Positions 45,765 to 53,581 of a stretch of DNA of 64,000 nucleotides are shown in pieces. How positions within the stretch are numbered: position 1 is the stretch's first letter; the number at the start of each line of letters is the position of its first letter. Both the position numbers and the translations under genes were made by a program. The notes beneath the pieces are model-generated. The model ran no database searches. It worked only from the letters and a program-made list of their open reading frames with translations, and was not told the DNA's origin. This stretch comes from JADJYF01 sp965278995 (GTDB lineage Bacteria > Pseudomonadota > Gammaproteobacteria > Ga0077536), in assembly GCA_965278995.1 (NCBI GenBank), contig OZ257136.1, forward strand, positions 4,774,001-4,838,000. The letters run 5' to 3'.

Positions 45765-46126
45765 AGCGATCGAGCTCCGGCAGTGTTAGTGCTACGGGCG
45801 CATTCCCTTTACATGTCGCTCCAGACATGCATGTAAATTGCCTGTTTCGTATACATGTCACCAGTTTTGTGGGGGAACGTCACCGACCGATAGGACATTG
45901 ACGCAGTCAGTCGGTATCGGGATTCGGGAAATGCCCGAGTTCCAGTCCAACTCGCATCTGGACTGCCCGCCATCATTTCAGTGATCGAACTCGATACTGA
46001 GTTTCAGCGTACCGTCGTGGGTGTCTTCAGTCAGACCTCCGAGCAAGCCAAGTCCGCACCCGGCGCGCTGGGCGTCTTGGCATTTTGTCGGCCCGCGATT
46101 GGGTTAGCAGTTGTCGGCAGTGGCCT
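45765..46126. other. Intergenic region at left edge of cassette array
   Basis: 362 bp without a credible gene. It contains an inverted repeat CATGTC-GCTCCA-GACATG (about 45812-45829) nested in TTTACATG/CATGTAAA, a possible terminator for the gene ending at 45764. A GC-rich hairpin (GCCAAG/CTTGGC arms, about 46050-46085) may be a decayed cassette end. The downstream ORF's stop overlaps a CTCTAAC/GTTAGAG motif. Confidence 0.4.
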
Positions 46127-46540
46127 CTAACGTGTTGCATGCTCGTAAGCCTGAAGCAGCACCGCAAGTTGGCCCTTCTCAAGGACAACCCGTTTGTTGA
46201 GTCCCCAAGGACTACGGCCCCTTTGATACTTGAAATCAATCCACTTCGTCCTTGGACTCAAGTGCCGAAAGGTCTCCCAGAGCATTGGGAGATAGTCATC
46301 TTTGGGGCCAAGCCCGACTATATGCCTGATGCTAATTCTCTCCGGATCTCCGCGTTTGGAACGATAGGTAATGAAAAGCGAGCGGCGCTTACACTTGCAT
46401 TTGCGTCGCAGGAGGCGTTGGTCCCAGCCACTCGGTGCCAACTCATCCCAGATGAAAGCAGCAATGCTGCGAGAGCCGCAGACAGCCAACCACTTTGGTT
46501 TATCGTTGCACGAGGTGCATTCCCACCAGTAACTGGCCAT
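46127..46540 (-). CDS. Hypothetical cassette protein with possible zinc ribbon
   Basis: 137 residues, family not recognised. MASYWWECTSC...C near the N-terminus, with a later KCKCKRR, suggests a metal-binding site. The basic middle and IRHIVGLGPKDDYLPMLWETFRHLSPRTKWI look like a folded domain. It reads leftward like all other cassette genes and lies left of an attC, so it is probably the last cassette. Its own attC is not recognisable. A plus-strand frame (46085-46780) covers the same DNA and is judged a shadow. Confidence 0.5.
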   Translation of the reverse strand: MASYWWECTSCNDKPKWLAVCGSRSIAAFIWDELAPSGWDQRLLRRKCKCKRRSLFITYRSKRGDPERISIRHIVGLGPKDDYLPMLWETFRHLSPRTKWIDFKYQRGRSPWGLNKRVVLEKGQLAVLLQAYEHATR

Positions 46541-46647
46541 GGAAGTCTTCCTATCGTCTCGACAGTCCTCCGTGGATCTTGGGATCTCTACTTTGGAGTA
46601 CCGGTCGGGGTTGAGCGGATTTTGCCTCTTGTGCGGCCTAACGAGGG

Positions 46648-46796
46648 TGTAGAAAAACTATCCGCGATCGATCGGTGTGCGTTTTCCGGGGGTGCTTCGA
46701 CCCCTCCGCGGGTAACGATCGTTGGTTGTAGGGCATCTGGTGAGGCCGATTTCTTAACTGCGTCCAACCGATTTTTGTAACAAGGGTTTTTCTACA
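46648..46796. mobile_element. MITE-like element of 149 bp with 11-bp inverted ends
   Basis: Ends TGTAGAAAAAC (46648-46658) and GTTTTTCTACA (46786-46796) are perfect inverted repeats. No coding potential inside. It abuts the attC at 46798. GCCTAACG lies just outside the left end and GCCTCAACG just outside the right end, suggesting insertion at or duplication of a cassette boundary. Confidence 0.5.
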
Positions 46797-46797
46797 G

Positions 46798-46866
46798 CCT
46801 CAACGTGCCGTAGAGCGGCGTTGGGGCGCGTAGCGCGGAAACGTCCGCTCGATTGGCTGGTTCGGC
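46798..46866 (-). other. attC recombination site (VOC cassette)
   Basis: 69 bp from CCTCAAC to GTTCGGC with the array's common core (GAGCGGCGTTGGGGCGCG...GAAACGTCCGCTCGAT). It lies 3' of the VOC gene in cassette orientation. The outer motifs deviate slightly from RYYYAAC/GTTRRRY, so it may be less active. Confidence 0.8.
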
Positions 46867-46907
46867 GGCATGTGTGCTCGTTACCGAAGGCGGCTAGATC
46901 ACTTTGA

Positions 46908-47336
46908 TTAGAACATGATGCGGACTGAGGCAGAGCTGCGAGTTGCTTCACCATGGTACACGGCTTCGATGTTGTTGCCGTCGGGGTCTAGGACAAAGGC
47001 GGCGTAGTAACCGGGATGGTAAGGACGCTCTCCAGGGGCTCCATTATCCTTGCCACCGTGAGCCAACGCGGCGAGGTAGAACGCATCCACCATTGCTCGG
47101 TCCAGCGCTTGGAACGCTAGGTGATGGCGCCCGGTCAACAGTCCCTGTGCAGCTGCGCTTTCCGCAGTCGAAACGAACAGCTCGTCCGCCCAGAAGAAAC
47201 CATCGCCAGTGCCTCCCATGGGCACGCTTAGGACCTCAAAGATGGCGGAATAGAAGGACATGCTGGCGGAAAGATCTCGCACTACCAATTGGATGTGATC
47301 GATCAGACGACCACGATGAAGTTCCTGTGTTTCCAT
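46908..47336 (-). CDS. VOC-superfamily (glyoxalase-like) cassette protein
   Basis: 142 residues. beta-alpha-beta-beta-beta halves are visible: LIDHIQLVVRDLSASMSFYSAIF and RHHLAFQALDRAMVDAFYLAAL, ending YAAFVLDPDGNNIEAVYHG with metal-site Glu. This is a typical vicinal-oxygen-chelate protein: glyoxalase, dioxygenase or resistance type. ATG 47336 has an excellent AGGAGGG site, unusual for cassettes. It lies between two attC sites. Confidence 0.85.
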   Translation of the reverse strand: METQELHRGRLIDHIQLVVRDLSASMSFYSAIFEVLSVPMGGTGDGFFWADELFVSTAESAAAQGLLTGRHHLAFQALDRAMVDAFYLAALAHGGKDNGAPGERPYHPGYYAAFVLDPDGNNIEAVYHGEATRSSASVRIMF

Positions 47337-47355
47337 AGACCCTCCTTACGATGAC

Positions 47356-47417
47356 GCCCAACGCGCCGATGAGCGGCACCGAAGTGCGCAGCACGGAGGT
47401 GTCCGCTCCATTGGCTG
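47356..47417 (-). other. attC site interrupted by the group II intron (left portion)
   Basis: GCCCAAC at 47356-47362, then the shared attC core to GGCTG at 47417. The missing TTAGGC lies after the intron at 49321-49326. Joining both gives a 68-bp attC like the others, split at G^TTAGGC, the cassette crossover point. Confidence 0.85.
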
Positions 47418-49320
47418 GTGTACGCCCGACATGGGCATGAACTTATGGGGTGGAAGTCCCCTGTCTGAGGATTTAACGTCGACCATGTTGACGATAGTAA
47501 AGATTAGCCGACGGCAAGGGCAACACCGCGAGGTGTTGTCCGAAGGAAGCCCGAGTGCAAAACGACGAGCCGATGAACAAGAACCGGATACAAGGCTGAG
47601 CCGCAGGGCCGAGTGGGCACCAGACCACGAAGGCCATGAATCCGCGCGGTACGGTAAATTCGGCGGTTGTGTCGTGACAGTTCATGTTCTTATCCGGGGA
47701 GCTCTGCTCGACGGGCGGTCGATATTTGCTAGGGGATCCGGACTGAGGTCGGAGTCGAAAGACGCCGGGTTACCACCGAGCCCTAAGGCACTGTTGGCAG
47801 CTTGCGCGGGAGTAATTTCGCGCACAAGTGAGCAGAAGTCAGCAGCGGTCGTAGTAGTGATGCGTGCAGGGACGCGCAATTTGCGAAGGACCAAAGGAGT
47901 AGGACAAGGCAGCGCCTGTCGGTACTCGATGCTTGCGTGGCCTGTGTTAAACGGGAAGTGAGTATCGGCGTATGAACAACGCGCACGCCTTGGAACGAGG
48001 CTTACTGGAAGAGATTGTCGCCCACGAGAACCTGAACCGCGCATGGCAGCGGGTGAAGGGGAACAAAGGCGCGGCCGGATGCGACGAGGTGAGTGTGCCG
48101 GACTTTCCGGTCTGGGCACGCGAGCACTGGCCGGCGATCAAAGCCGAACTAGAGGAAGGAACGTACTTACCAAACGCGGTACGCCGAGTATGGATACCCA
48201 AAGCGAATGGCGATCGGCGCCCGCTGGGAATTCCATGCGTGGCAGATCGCGTGATCCAACAAGCGATCGCGCAGGTTATCGGTCCGATCTTCGAGGGCCA
48301 GTTCAGTGACTACAGCTACGGCTTCCGACCGGGGCGCAACGCGCATCAAGCCGTGAGGCGAGTACGCGAGTATTTCCGGCAGGGATATAAGCAGGTAGTC
48401 GATATTGATTTGGCGGCATTCTTCGATAGCGTGGATCATGATGTGCTAATGCGGTTATTGGCGCAGCGTATTCGTGACAAGCGCGTGTTGAAGCTGATTG
48501 GACGGTATTTGCGTGCCGGTGTCATGCTGGACGGTGTGAAGCAACCGACGCCCTTGGGTGTGCCGCAAGGTGGCCCACTTTCGCCCCTGCTGGCCAATAT
48601 TGTGCTGCACGAATTGGATGAGTACTTGGAACGCCAAGGTCGTCACTTCGCGCGCTACGCCGATGACTTTGTCATTTGCGTGCGCAGCACCTCGGCGGCC
48701 CAGCGAGTCAAAGCGAGGGTCGCACGGTTCCTGGAGAAACGTTTAAAGCTTCGCATCAACACCGACAAAAGCCGGGTCGTGCCCCACAAGGAATTAGAGT
48801 TCCTTGGCTTCTGCTTTAGGGGCACGAAAATCGTCTGGAGCGATACAGCATTACACCGCTTCAAGCATCGGGTGAGGCAACTCACTGGGCGCAGTTGGGG
48901 TGTCAGCATGGAGTACCGCTACCAGGAGTTACGTCGTTACGTGGTGGGCTGGCTGAATTATTTTGCGTTGTCGGAATACTACCGACCGGTCCCCGAGCTC
49001 GATGAATGGCTACGGCGACGGTTGCGTACCTGCTATTGGAAACAGTGGCGCTGGGCGCGAACCAAAATCCGTCATCTCGTCGCGCTTGGGGTGAGTCTTA
49101 AGCAAGCGATCATCGCTGGTATGAGTTCGAACGGACCCTACCGCATGTCGCGAACTAAGGTGACGCAAATGGCGATGTCCAACGCGTGGCTCAAGGAACA
49201 AGGCTTGGTCTCAATCAAAGAACAGTGGACCCGTTCTCATTACCCTACTTCAACCGCCTAGTGCGGACCCGCATGCTAGGTGGTGTGGGGAGCGCCGGGG
49301 AGAAACCGGCGCTTACCCGA
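47418..49320 (+). mobile_element. Group IIC-type intron inserted in attC
   Basis: It starts GTGTACGCCCGACATGGGC and ends about 49320 after a domain V/VI-like segment: AGTGCGGACCCGCATGCTAGG, then GGTGTGGGGAGCGCCGGGG-AGAAA-CCGGCGCTTACCCGA. This is the 3' signature of bacterial class C introns. About 550 nt of structured RNA precede the reverse transcriptase gene. Orientation is opposite to the cassette genes, as known for group IIC-attC introns, which target the attC bottom strand. The 3' boundary could be off by 1 nt. Confidence 0.88.
47972..49261 (+). CDS. ltrA: Group II intron reverse transcriptase/maturase
   Basis: 429 residues. RT blocks visible: RRVWIPKANGDRRPLGIPCVADRV, YGFRPGRNAHQAV, VVDIDLAAFFDSVDH, LGVPQGGPLSPLLANI, and the catalytic FARYADDF (YADD). 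The maturase X domain follows (RSWGVSMEYRYQELRRYVVGWLNYF). No HNH endonuclease, as usual for class C. It promotes splicing and retrohoming of its intron. ATG 47972; the frame is intact, so the intron may be active. Confidence 0.95.
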   Translation: MNNAHALERGLLEEIVAHENLNRAWQRVKGNKGAAGCDEVSVPDFPVWAREHWPAIKAELEEGTYLPNAVRRVWIPKANGDRRPLGIPCVADRVIQQAIAQVIGPIFEGQFSDYSYGFRPGRNAHQAVRRVREYFRQGYKQVVDIDLAAFFDSVDHDVLMRLLAQRIRDKRVLKLIGRYLRAGVMLDGVKQPTPLGVPQGGPLSPLLANIVLHELDEYLERQGRHFARYADDFVICVRSTSAAQRVKARVARFLEKRLKLRINTDKSRVVPHKELEFLGFCFRGTKIVWSDTALHRFKHRVRQLTGRSWGVSMEYRYQELRRYVVGWLNYFALSEYYRPVPELDEWLRRRLRTCYWKQWRWARTKIRHLVALGVSLKQAIIAGMSSNGPYRMSRTKVTQMAMSNAWLKEQGLVSIKEQWTRSHYPTSTA

Positions 49321-49661
49321 TTAGGCCACACTTTCAAATCTTGGTCTGGAACCAGCACCACACCTACCTTTAGCCACAATACCTTTTGCTCATTGGCCAT
49401 AGAAGCCTCGACGCTGCAGGCCTATACAAGCCGATGAACTATCAATGTAGCTCATTATTCTTATCGCCGGCCGACAATTGAACCCATAGATTTAGATACA
49501 TACCATAGGTTTAGATACATACTCGGCTGCGGCTCTACGACGGACTTTCTTCATCTTTCGATTACCCTTCAGCAAGCTGCGCGGTAAAGCCCGGGCATGG
49601 GCCTTCTTGATCTGCAATCGCCGAGGCTCGTTGTGCCGATAGGTTTCAAAGCTTTCGTGTG
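49321..49661 (-). other. Cassette without a complete gene
   Basis: 341 bp between the intron-interrupted attC and the attC at 49662. On the minus strand one open frame enters from the attC side without a clear start (FETYRHNEPRRLQIKKAHAR, then ALPRSLLKGNRKMKKVRR) and ends near 49484. It may be a short basic protein from a non-ATG start or a truncated gene. The stop lies in a 19-bp tandem repeat, CCATAG(A/G)TTTAGATACATA, at about 49484-49521. Confidence 0.45.
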
Positions 49662-49730
49662 GCCTAACGCGCCCTTGAGCGGCGCCGGAGTGCGCAGCAC
49701 GGAGGCGTCCGCTCCAAGGGCTGGTTAGGC
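49662..49730 (-). other. attC recombination site (GFA cassette)
   Basis: 69 bp from GCCTAAC (49662-49668) to GTTAGGC (49724-49730) with imperfect internal dyad and the shared core. It lies 3' of the GFA gene in cassette orientation. Confidence 0.92.
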
Positions 49731-49798
49731 GTCGGATCGGAATTGGGATTTGTGAGTCTTTGAGGTTTCCGCATTCGCATTACAACACTCTTTGCAAT

Positions 49799-50176
49799 CT
49801 ATATTTCTGACGTCCAAGGCAACTTATGTCGCCGGTAGACCGCCCTGGTAGGGACGAATTTCTCGGGCTCGTCCAAACTACCAAGGGTTACGTCTACTCG
49901 GTCTGGCTGCTTCTCTCCCACCCAAGCCAGTGTTGTGCCGCACCGGCCACAAAATGATCTCGCCACGCCCGGTGATGAATTGTAGATAGTGGGTGTGCCC
50001 TTTGTAATCGTGAAGTTCTTGAGTTCAAGAAACACCCAGGCAACGGACTGCGCCCCGACTGACAGTCGACAGTCTGGACAGTGACAGACTAGGATTTCGT
50101 CCGGGTCTCTTGCGAATGCGTAACGTATGTCTCCGCAACGACAGCCGCCGGTAAGCTTTCTATTACAGGTCAGCAT
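49799..50176 (-). CDS. GFA-family (glutathione-dependent formaldehyde-activating-like) cassette protein
   Basis: 125 residues. Zinc-binding cysteines follow the GFA pattern: GGCRCGDIRY, CHCPDCRLSVG, RSFCGRCGTTLAW. Few family members are true Gfa enzymes; many have unknown carbon-sulfur lyase-type roles. Start ATG 50176 lies 16 bp inside the cassette with no obvious ribosome site, normal for cassette genes read from an upstream promoter. Confidence 0.85.
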   Translation of the reverse strand: MLTCNRKLTGGCRCGDIRYAFARDPDEILVCHCPDCRLSVGAQSVAWVFLELKNFTITKGTPTIYNSSPGVARSFCGRCGTTLAWVGEKQPDRVDVTLGSLDEPEKFVPTRAVYRRHKLPWTSEI

Positions 50177-50191
50177 AATAGCTTGGCCGAC

Positions 50192-50260
50192 GCCTAACGT
50201 GCCGATGAGCGGCGTTGGAGCGCGTAGCGCGGAAACGTCCGCTCGATTGGCTTGTTAGGC
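50192..50260 (-). other. attC recombination site (protease cassette)
   Basis: 69 bp from GCCTAAC (50192-50198) to GTTAGGC (50254-50260). It is nearly identical to the attC at 51009-51077. It lies 2 bp downstream of the protease stop. Confidence 0.92.
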
Positions 50261-50261
50261 A

Positions 50262-51005
50262 TCATGGCGCCTCGTTCAAGTTGGTGATGAACTTGGCGAA
50301 TGAAAGGCCCTCGGCAAATTCCAAATGCTTTGTACCTAGCGATGCCAGAGGCTCCGCCTGACCGTAGTTGACTACTGCCATTGTCAAGGTCTTGGTGATT
50401 CGCGTGATTTGTCCGATGACCTCTACGACTTCTTCGGATTGGTCTTCTAATGCCTCGGACCTCGCGTTTCGGCTCATCACCCCAACGACTACTCCGTTTC
50501 GGAATATCGGGGAGCCGCTCATGCCTCGAGGTGCGGGGCAGCTCAATTCGAGAGTTTTAGCCGTCCGAGTAACGTTCCCCTTTAAGCATCGGAACTCGTA
50601 TTCGTTGCCGGAGACGCTATGTAGTGGGACACCGACCGTAACAACGTCTTCTCCCATATGGACCGGCTCGAACGATACAGGGAGGTATTTCGAAGGACAG
50701 TGGTCAATCTTCAATACAGCAATGTCTTGATCATCGAGTACGGTCGCCAGGCGAACAGGTTGCGCATGTGGGCGGTCGCCACCCCAGACAATTGCTAAGA
50801 ATGTGTGTCCCAACGGAATAGTGATAGGGTCCGGTACGCAATGGCCGGCCGTTAATGCAATGCCATTTTTCGTTACGAAGAAGGCCGTTCCTAAGAATCG
50901 GTCGCGCGAGACAACCACGGGTTGGTGCGCGGTTATTGTTCGCGGATCTTCCGCCACGAAGAGCGGAACGACGAAATCTCGAATGTCTTCAAGTTCGATC
51001 TTCAT
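50262..51005 (-). CDS. Trypsin-like serine protease, cassette-borne, no signal peptide
   Basis: 247 residues. The chymotrypsin-fold triad is visible: ALTAGHC (His), DDQDIAVLKI (Asp), RGMSGSPIFRNG (Ser). No signal peptide or membrane segment, so it should act in the cytoplasm. Cytoplasmic trypsin-like proteases occur in bacterial immune and stress modules, so a defence role is possible but unproven. ATG 51005 is 3 bp from the attC boundary, so its mRNA leader is supplied by the upstream cassette junction. Confidence 0.82.
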   Translation of the reverse strand: MKIELEDIRDFVVPLFVAEDPRTITAHQPVVVSRDRFLGTAFFVTKNGIALTAGHCVPDPITIPLGHTFLAIVWGGDRPHAQPVRLATVLDDQDIAVLKIDHCPSKYLPVSFEPVHMGEDVVTVGVPLHSVSGNEYEFRCLKGNVTRTAKTLELSCPAPRGMSGSPIFRNGVVVGVMSRNARSEALEDQSEEVVEVIGQITRITKTLTMAVVNYGQAEPLASLGTKHLEFAEGLSFAKFITNLNEAP

Positions 51006-51008
51006 GAT

Positions 51009-51077
51009 GCCTAACGTGCCGATGAGCGGCGTTGGAGCGCGAAGCGCGGAAACGTCCGCTCGATTGGCTTGTTAGAG
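51009..51077 (-). other. attC recombination site (membrane-protein cassette)
   Basis: 69 bp from GCCTAAC (51009-51015) to GTTAGAG (51071-51077), shared core. It follows the small membrane-protein gene. Confidence 0.9.
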
Positions 51078-51083
51078 TTCACG

Positions 51084-51419
51084 CTAGTCGCCTCCAGATT
51101 CCGATGATTCATGGCCATGGGTTTCGCGCCCAAATGAATCTTCCTCTCGTCGCCTTCTCAAGCTATCACGGCCTGCATGATCAAGTTCGCGGGTTTCAGG
51201 GTCCCATTTGCTCTTTTTTGGAGGAGGCAACTCTTCTTCGCGTAGCAGATGCAGAACGATCATTGGGCCGATAATTGGCACGCACCATGAAAAAGCAATC
51301 TGCGCAGCTTTCCGGCCACGCTGCATTGCGACATCTCGCATGATCGCAACTGTGGCTTTCACTGCCATCGCGACAACTAGTGCTCCGAATGCGCAGGCGG
51401 CTATGGCTAGAGGGGACAT
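51084..51419 (-). CDS. Small membrane protein, cassette-borne
   Basis: 111 residues. Two predicted membrane segments (about 5-27 and 40-61: IAACAFGALVVAMAVKATVAI and IAFSWCVPIIGPMIVLHLL) are followed by a highly charged cytoplasmic tail (RRRREEDSFGRETHGHESSES). No family recognised. ATG 51419 lies 12 bp inside the cassette. Confidence 0.65.
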   Translation of the reverse strand: MSPLAIAACAFGALVVAMAVKATVAIMRDVAMQRGRKAAQIAFSWCVPIIGPMIVLHLLREEELPPPKKSKWDPETRELDHAGRDSLRRRREEDSFGRETHGHESSESGGD

Positions 51420-51431
51420 GTCTCTTGTGAA

Positions 51432-51500
51432 CTCTAACGCGCCGATGAGCGGCGCTGAAGCGCGCAGCGCGGAAGCGTCCGCTCCATTGGCTGGTTAGGC
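51432..51500 (-). other. attC recombination site (first cassette)
   Basis: 69 bp from CTCTAAC (51432-51438) to GTTAGGC (51494-51500). It ends the first cassette next to attI. Confidence 0.9.
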
Positions 51501-51603
51501 GTCATGGTTTTTGGCAATACTTTTGCTGGTTACGAAAAGATTTCCCGCTGATTGTTCTTTATGGATGATTACTCCAGCTTACTGTTGACCAACTCATTTG
51601 TTG

Positions 51604-51999
51604 CTATTTCTGACTTTTACGCCAGGTCGTATATCTAGCTAAGAATTCGTCGAACCGCTTCTGTTGCTCGTGCGAAAGGGGAACGCGTCTTATTTTTGGG
51701 ATCAGGGCACGATAGATATAGCCAGAACGAAAGAAATATGGGCGTTCCTCAAGGAAGCTGAGAGCACTATTTATAGCATCTTGGTCGCCAGCAAGTATTC
51801 GTTCATATGCACCTTCGATCCCTCCGGGGAATGCGAGGCCATTATAGCGTTCACGAAACTCACGACAGGCCGTTTGCCAGCGACGCATGTGTTCTTGGCT
51901 TTTACCTCTGGTCTCGAATGTCTCATGGATTTCGGCATGGAGCCGACGGATCTCTACTGCATTCCACGCAAATATTGAAGCGGGCGCGGATTTCTTCAT
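51604..51999 (-). CDS. Hypothetical protein of the first cassette
   Basis: 131 residues from ATG 51999, 3 bp from the cassette boundary GCCTAAC (52003-52009). Mostly helical and charged (RRLHAEIHETFETRGKSQEHMRRWQTACREFRERYNG), with ERPYFFRSGYIYRALIPKIRRVPLS. I recognise no domain. As the gene nearest attI it should be the best expressed and most recently inserted cassette. The longer frame to 52011 reads through the boundary and is not needed. Confidence 0.6.
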   Translation of the reverse strand: MKKSAPASIFAWNAVEIRRLHAEIHETFETRGKSQEHMRRWQTACREFRERYNGLAFPGGIEGAYERILAGDQDAINSALSFLEERPYFFRSGYIYRALIPKIRRVPLSHEQQKRFDEFLARYTTWRKSQK

Positions 52000-52002
52000 G
52001 AC

Positions 52003-52286
52003 GCCTAACATTCAGTAGCCGTCAGCTTGACGGTGCTGTACCCATCAATTTGACGTGCAATTCCAGGTCGCGGCTCCATCCGTAACCTGGCGCTGACCGG
52101 CGAGAGCGATATGTTCATCTTTGGCATCAATGTTTTGTAGCATGAGGCCGACCGCGCCGCTAGTCATGGGTAGGCGTGGAGCTTGGAGATAAGCGTCAAA
52201 TTTAGGTTATCGACCCCGCGTTGGGCCTTGGCGATGCGCGGGACGGCTTGCCGTGCCCGGCATGCTTGCGATAGCGTATCTCCCGA
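52003..52286. promoter_or_regulatory. Probable attI site and divergent promoter region of the integron
   Basis: 284 bp between the first cassette and intI. The cassette junction GCCTAAC is at 52003-52009. It is followed by a perfect hairpin CCGTCA-GCT-TGACGG (52020-52034) and repeated TTGACG motifs (52029, 52048), candidate IntI-binding direct repeats. On the minus strand an AATTTGACGC (-35-like) near 52197-52206 could belong to the cassette promoter Pc, but no good -10 is evident. Confidence 0.6.
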
Positions 52287-53351
52287 GTGGTTCGGAGACA
52301 CAAGGACGTGGCTTCTTCTTCGCCTTTTCTCGATCGTGTGCGTGCGGCTGTGCGAGTGCGCCATTACAGCATCCGCACTGAGGAGGCGTATCTGCACTGG
52401 GTGCGGCGCTTTATCCTGTTCCATCACCGACGTCATCCGGAAACGCTCGGCGAGTCCGAGGTTGCCGCTTTTCTGAGCCACCTTGCGGTCGAGGGTAAGG
52501 TCTCGCCAGGCACCCAGAATCAAGCCTTGAATGCGTTAGTGTTTCTGTACAAAGCCGTTCTTGAGCGTCCGTTACCGGAGATTAGCGGCGTAGTCCGCGC
52601 TAAACAGCGCGAACGCCTGCCTGTCGTGTTGTCCATCGATGAGGTCGGTCGTTTGCTTGCGCAGTTGCCGGGTGTGATCTGGCTGGTCGGGTGCCTGCAG
52701 TACGGCTCTGGGCTGCGGTTGCTCGAAAGCGTTCGTCTGCGTGTGAAGGATATCGATTTCCCCCACCGTGCGTTGCTCGTACGCGATGGCAAAGGCGGCC
52801 GAGACCGCGTGGTGACCTTGCCTGACGAATTAGTCGTTCCGCTGGAACGCCATCTGGCCGCGCGCCAGACTTTGTTCGAGCGCGATCTCGCAGCCGGCCA
52901 TGGCTCTGTCTATCTGCCCTTTGCGCTGGCACGCAAGTATCCACGGGCGCCATTCGATTGGGCTTGGCAGTATGTGTTTCCATCAGACAGGCTGTCCGAC
53001 GACCCGCGCGGAGGCGGTCGTCGTCGCCATCATCTGGACGAACAACGAGTGCAGCGTGCGGTACGACGCGCGGTGATCGCCGCTAACATCCACAAACCGG
53101 CGAGTTGTCATACGTTGCGCCATTCCTTCGCGACACATCTGCTCGAGCGCGGCGCTGACATCCGCACGGTGCAGGAGCAGCTTGGGCATCGCGATGTTCG
53201 CACGACGCAGATCTACACTCACGTGATCAAGCGTGGGGGGCTAGCCGTGCTAAGTCCCTTGTCGGCTGCGCTTGCGCTTGGTCCGGCGCGCCACACCTTG
53301 GCCGGCGATGATCCGTCGTCGCCTGCCTATCCGAAACCCGACCAGGCTTAG
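52287..53351 (+). CDS. intI: Integron integrase
   Basis: 354 residues. SIRTEEAYLHWVRRFILFHHRRHP at the N-terminus, YGSGLRLLESVRLRVKDIDF (catalytic Arg) and HTLRHSFATHLLERG (H-x-x-R) are present. The IntI-specific insertion ARKYPRAPFDWAWQYVFPS...DPR...RRHHLDEQRVQRAV sits before the catalytic box, and TTQIYTHVIKRG (catalytic Tyr) near the end. This insertion separates IntI from XerC/D. The frame is intact. The start is uncertain (GTG 52287 or GTG 52308). It is divergent from the cassette array, the canonical layout. Confidence 0.95.
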   Translation: MVRRHKDVASSSPFLDRVRAAVRVRHYSIRTEEAYLHWVRRFILFHHRRHPETLGESEVAAFLSHLAVEGKVSPGTQNQALNALVFLYKAVLERPLPEISGVVRAKQRERLPVVLSIDEVGRLLAQLPGVIWLVGCLQYGSGLRLLESVRLRVKDIDFPHRALLVRDGKGGRDRVVTLPDELVVPLERHLAARQTLFERDLAAGHGSVYLPFALARKYPRAPFDWAWQYVFPSDRLSDDPRGGGRRRHHLDEQRVQRAVRRAVIAANIHKPASCHTLRHSFATHLLERGADIRTVQEQLGHRDVRTTQIYTHVIKRGGLAVLSPLSAALALGPARHTLAGDDPSSPAYPKPDQA

Positions 53352-53581
53352 TATTGACGTCGGATTGCGACGCCAGCAGCTCTCGTATCGAGCCGGTTCA
53401 ATTTGATTGTTCTTCGTATCTGCCCCGACACCGTTGGCTTTGATACTGCCGAGGGGGCAAATATCTCTGCCGAAGTTTTGCCGAAGTCAGTGCTGAAAAG
53501 TGCTGCTCGGTCGTGCACATTGCAACGGGCGCGTCCGCCGAGTTAGTAAACAAATCAATTAGTTGGTTTTCCACTTTAGAA

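Noticed and set aside
46085..46780. 231-codon plus-strand open frame over the last cassette
   Set aside because: The minus-strand 137-residue frame fits cassette orientation and has a plausible Cys-rich motif; the plus frame runs through the MITE-like repeat and has no recognisable domain.
47972..49261. Reverse transcriptase considered as a retron or DRT defence RT
   Set aside because: The RT has a maturase X domain and is bracketed by class C group II intron ends inserted in an attC; no msr/msd-like unit is present.
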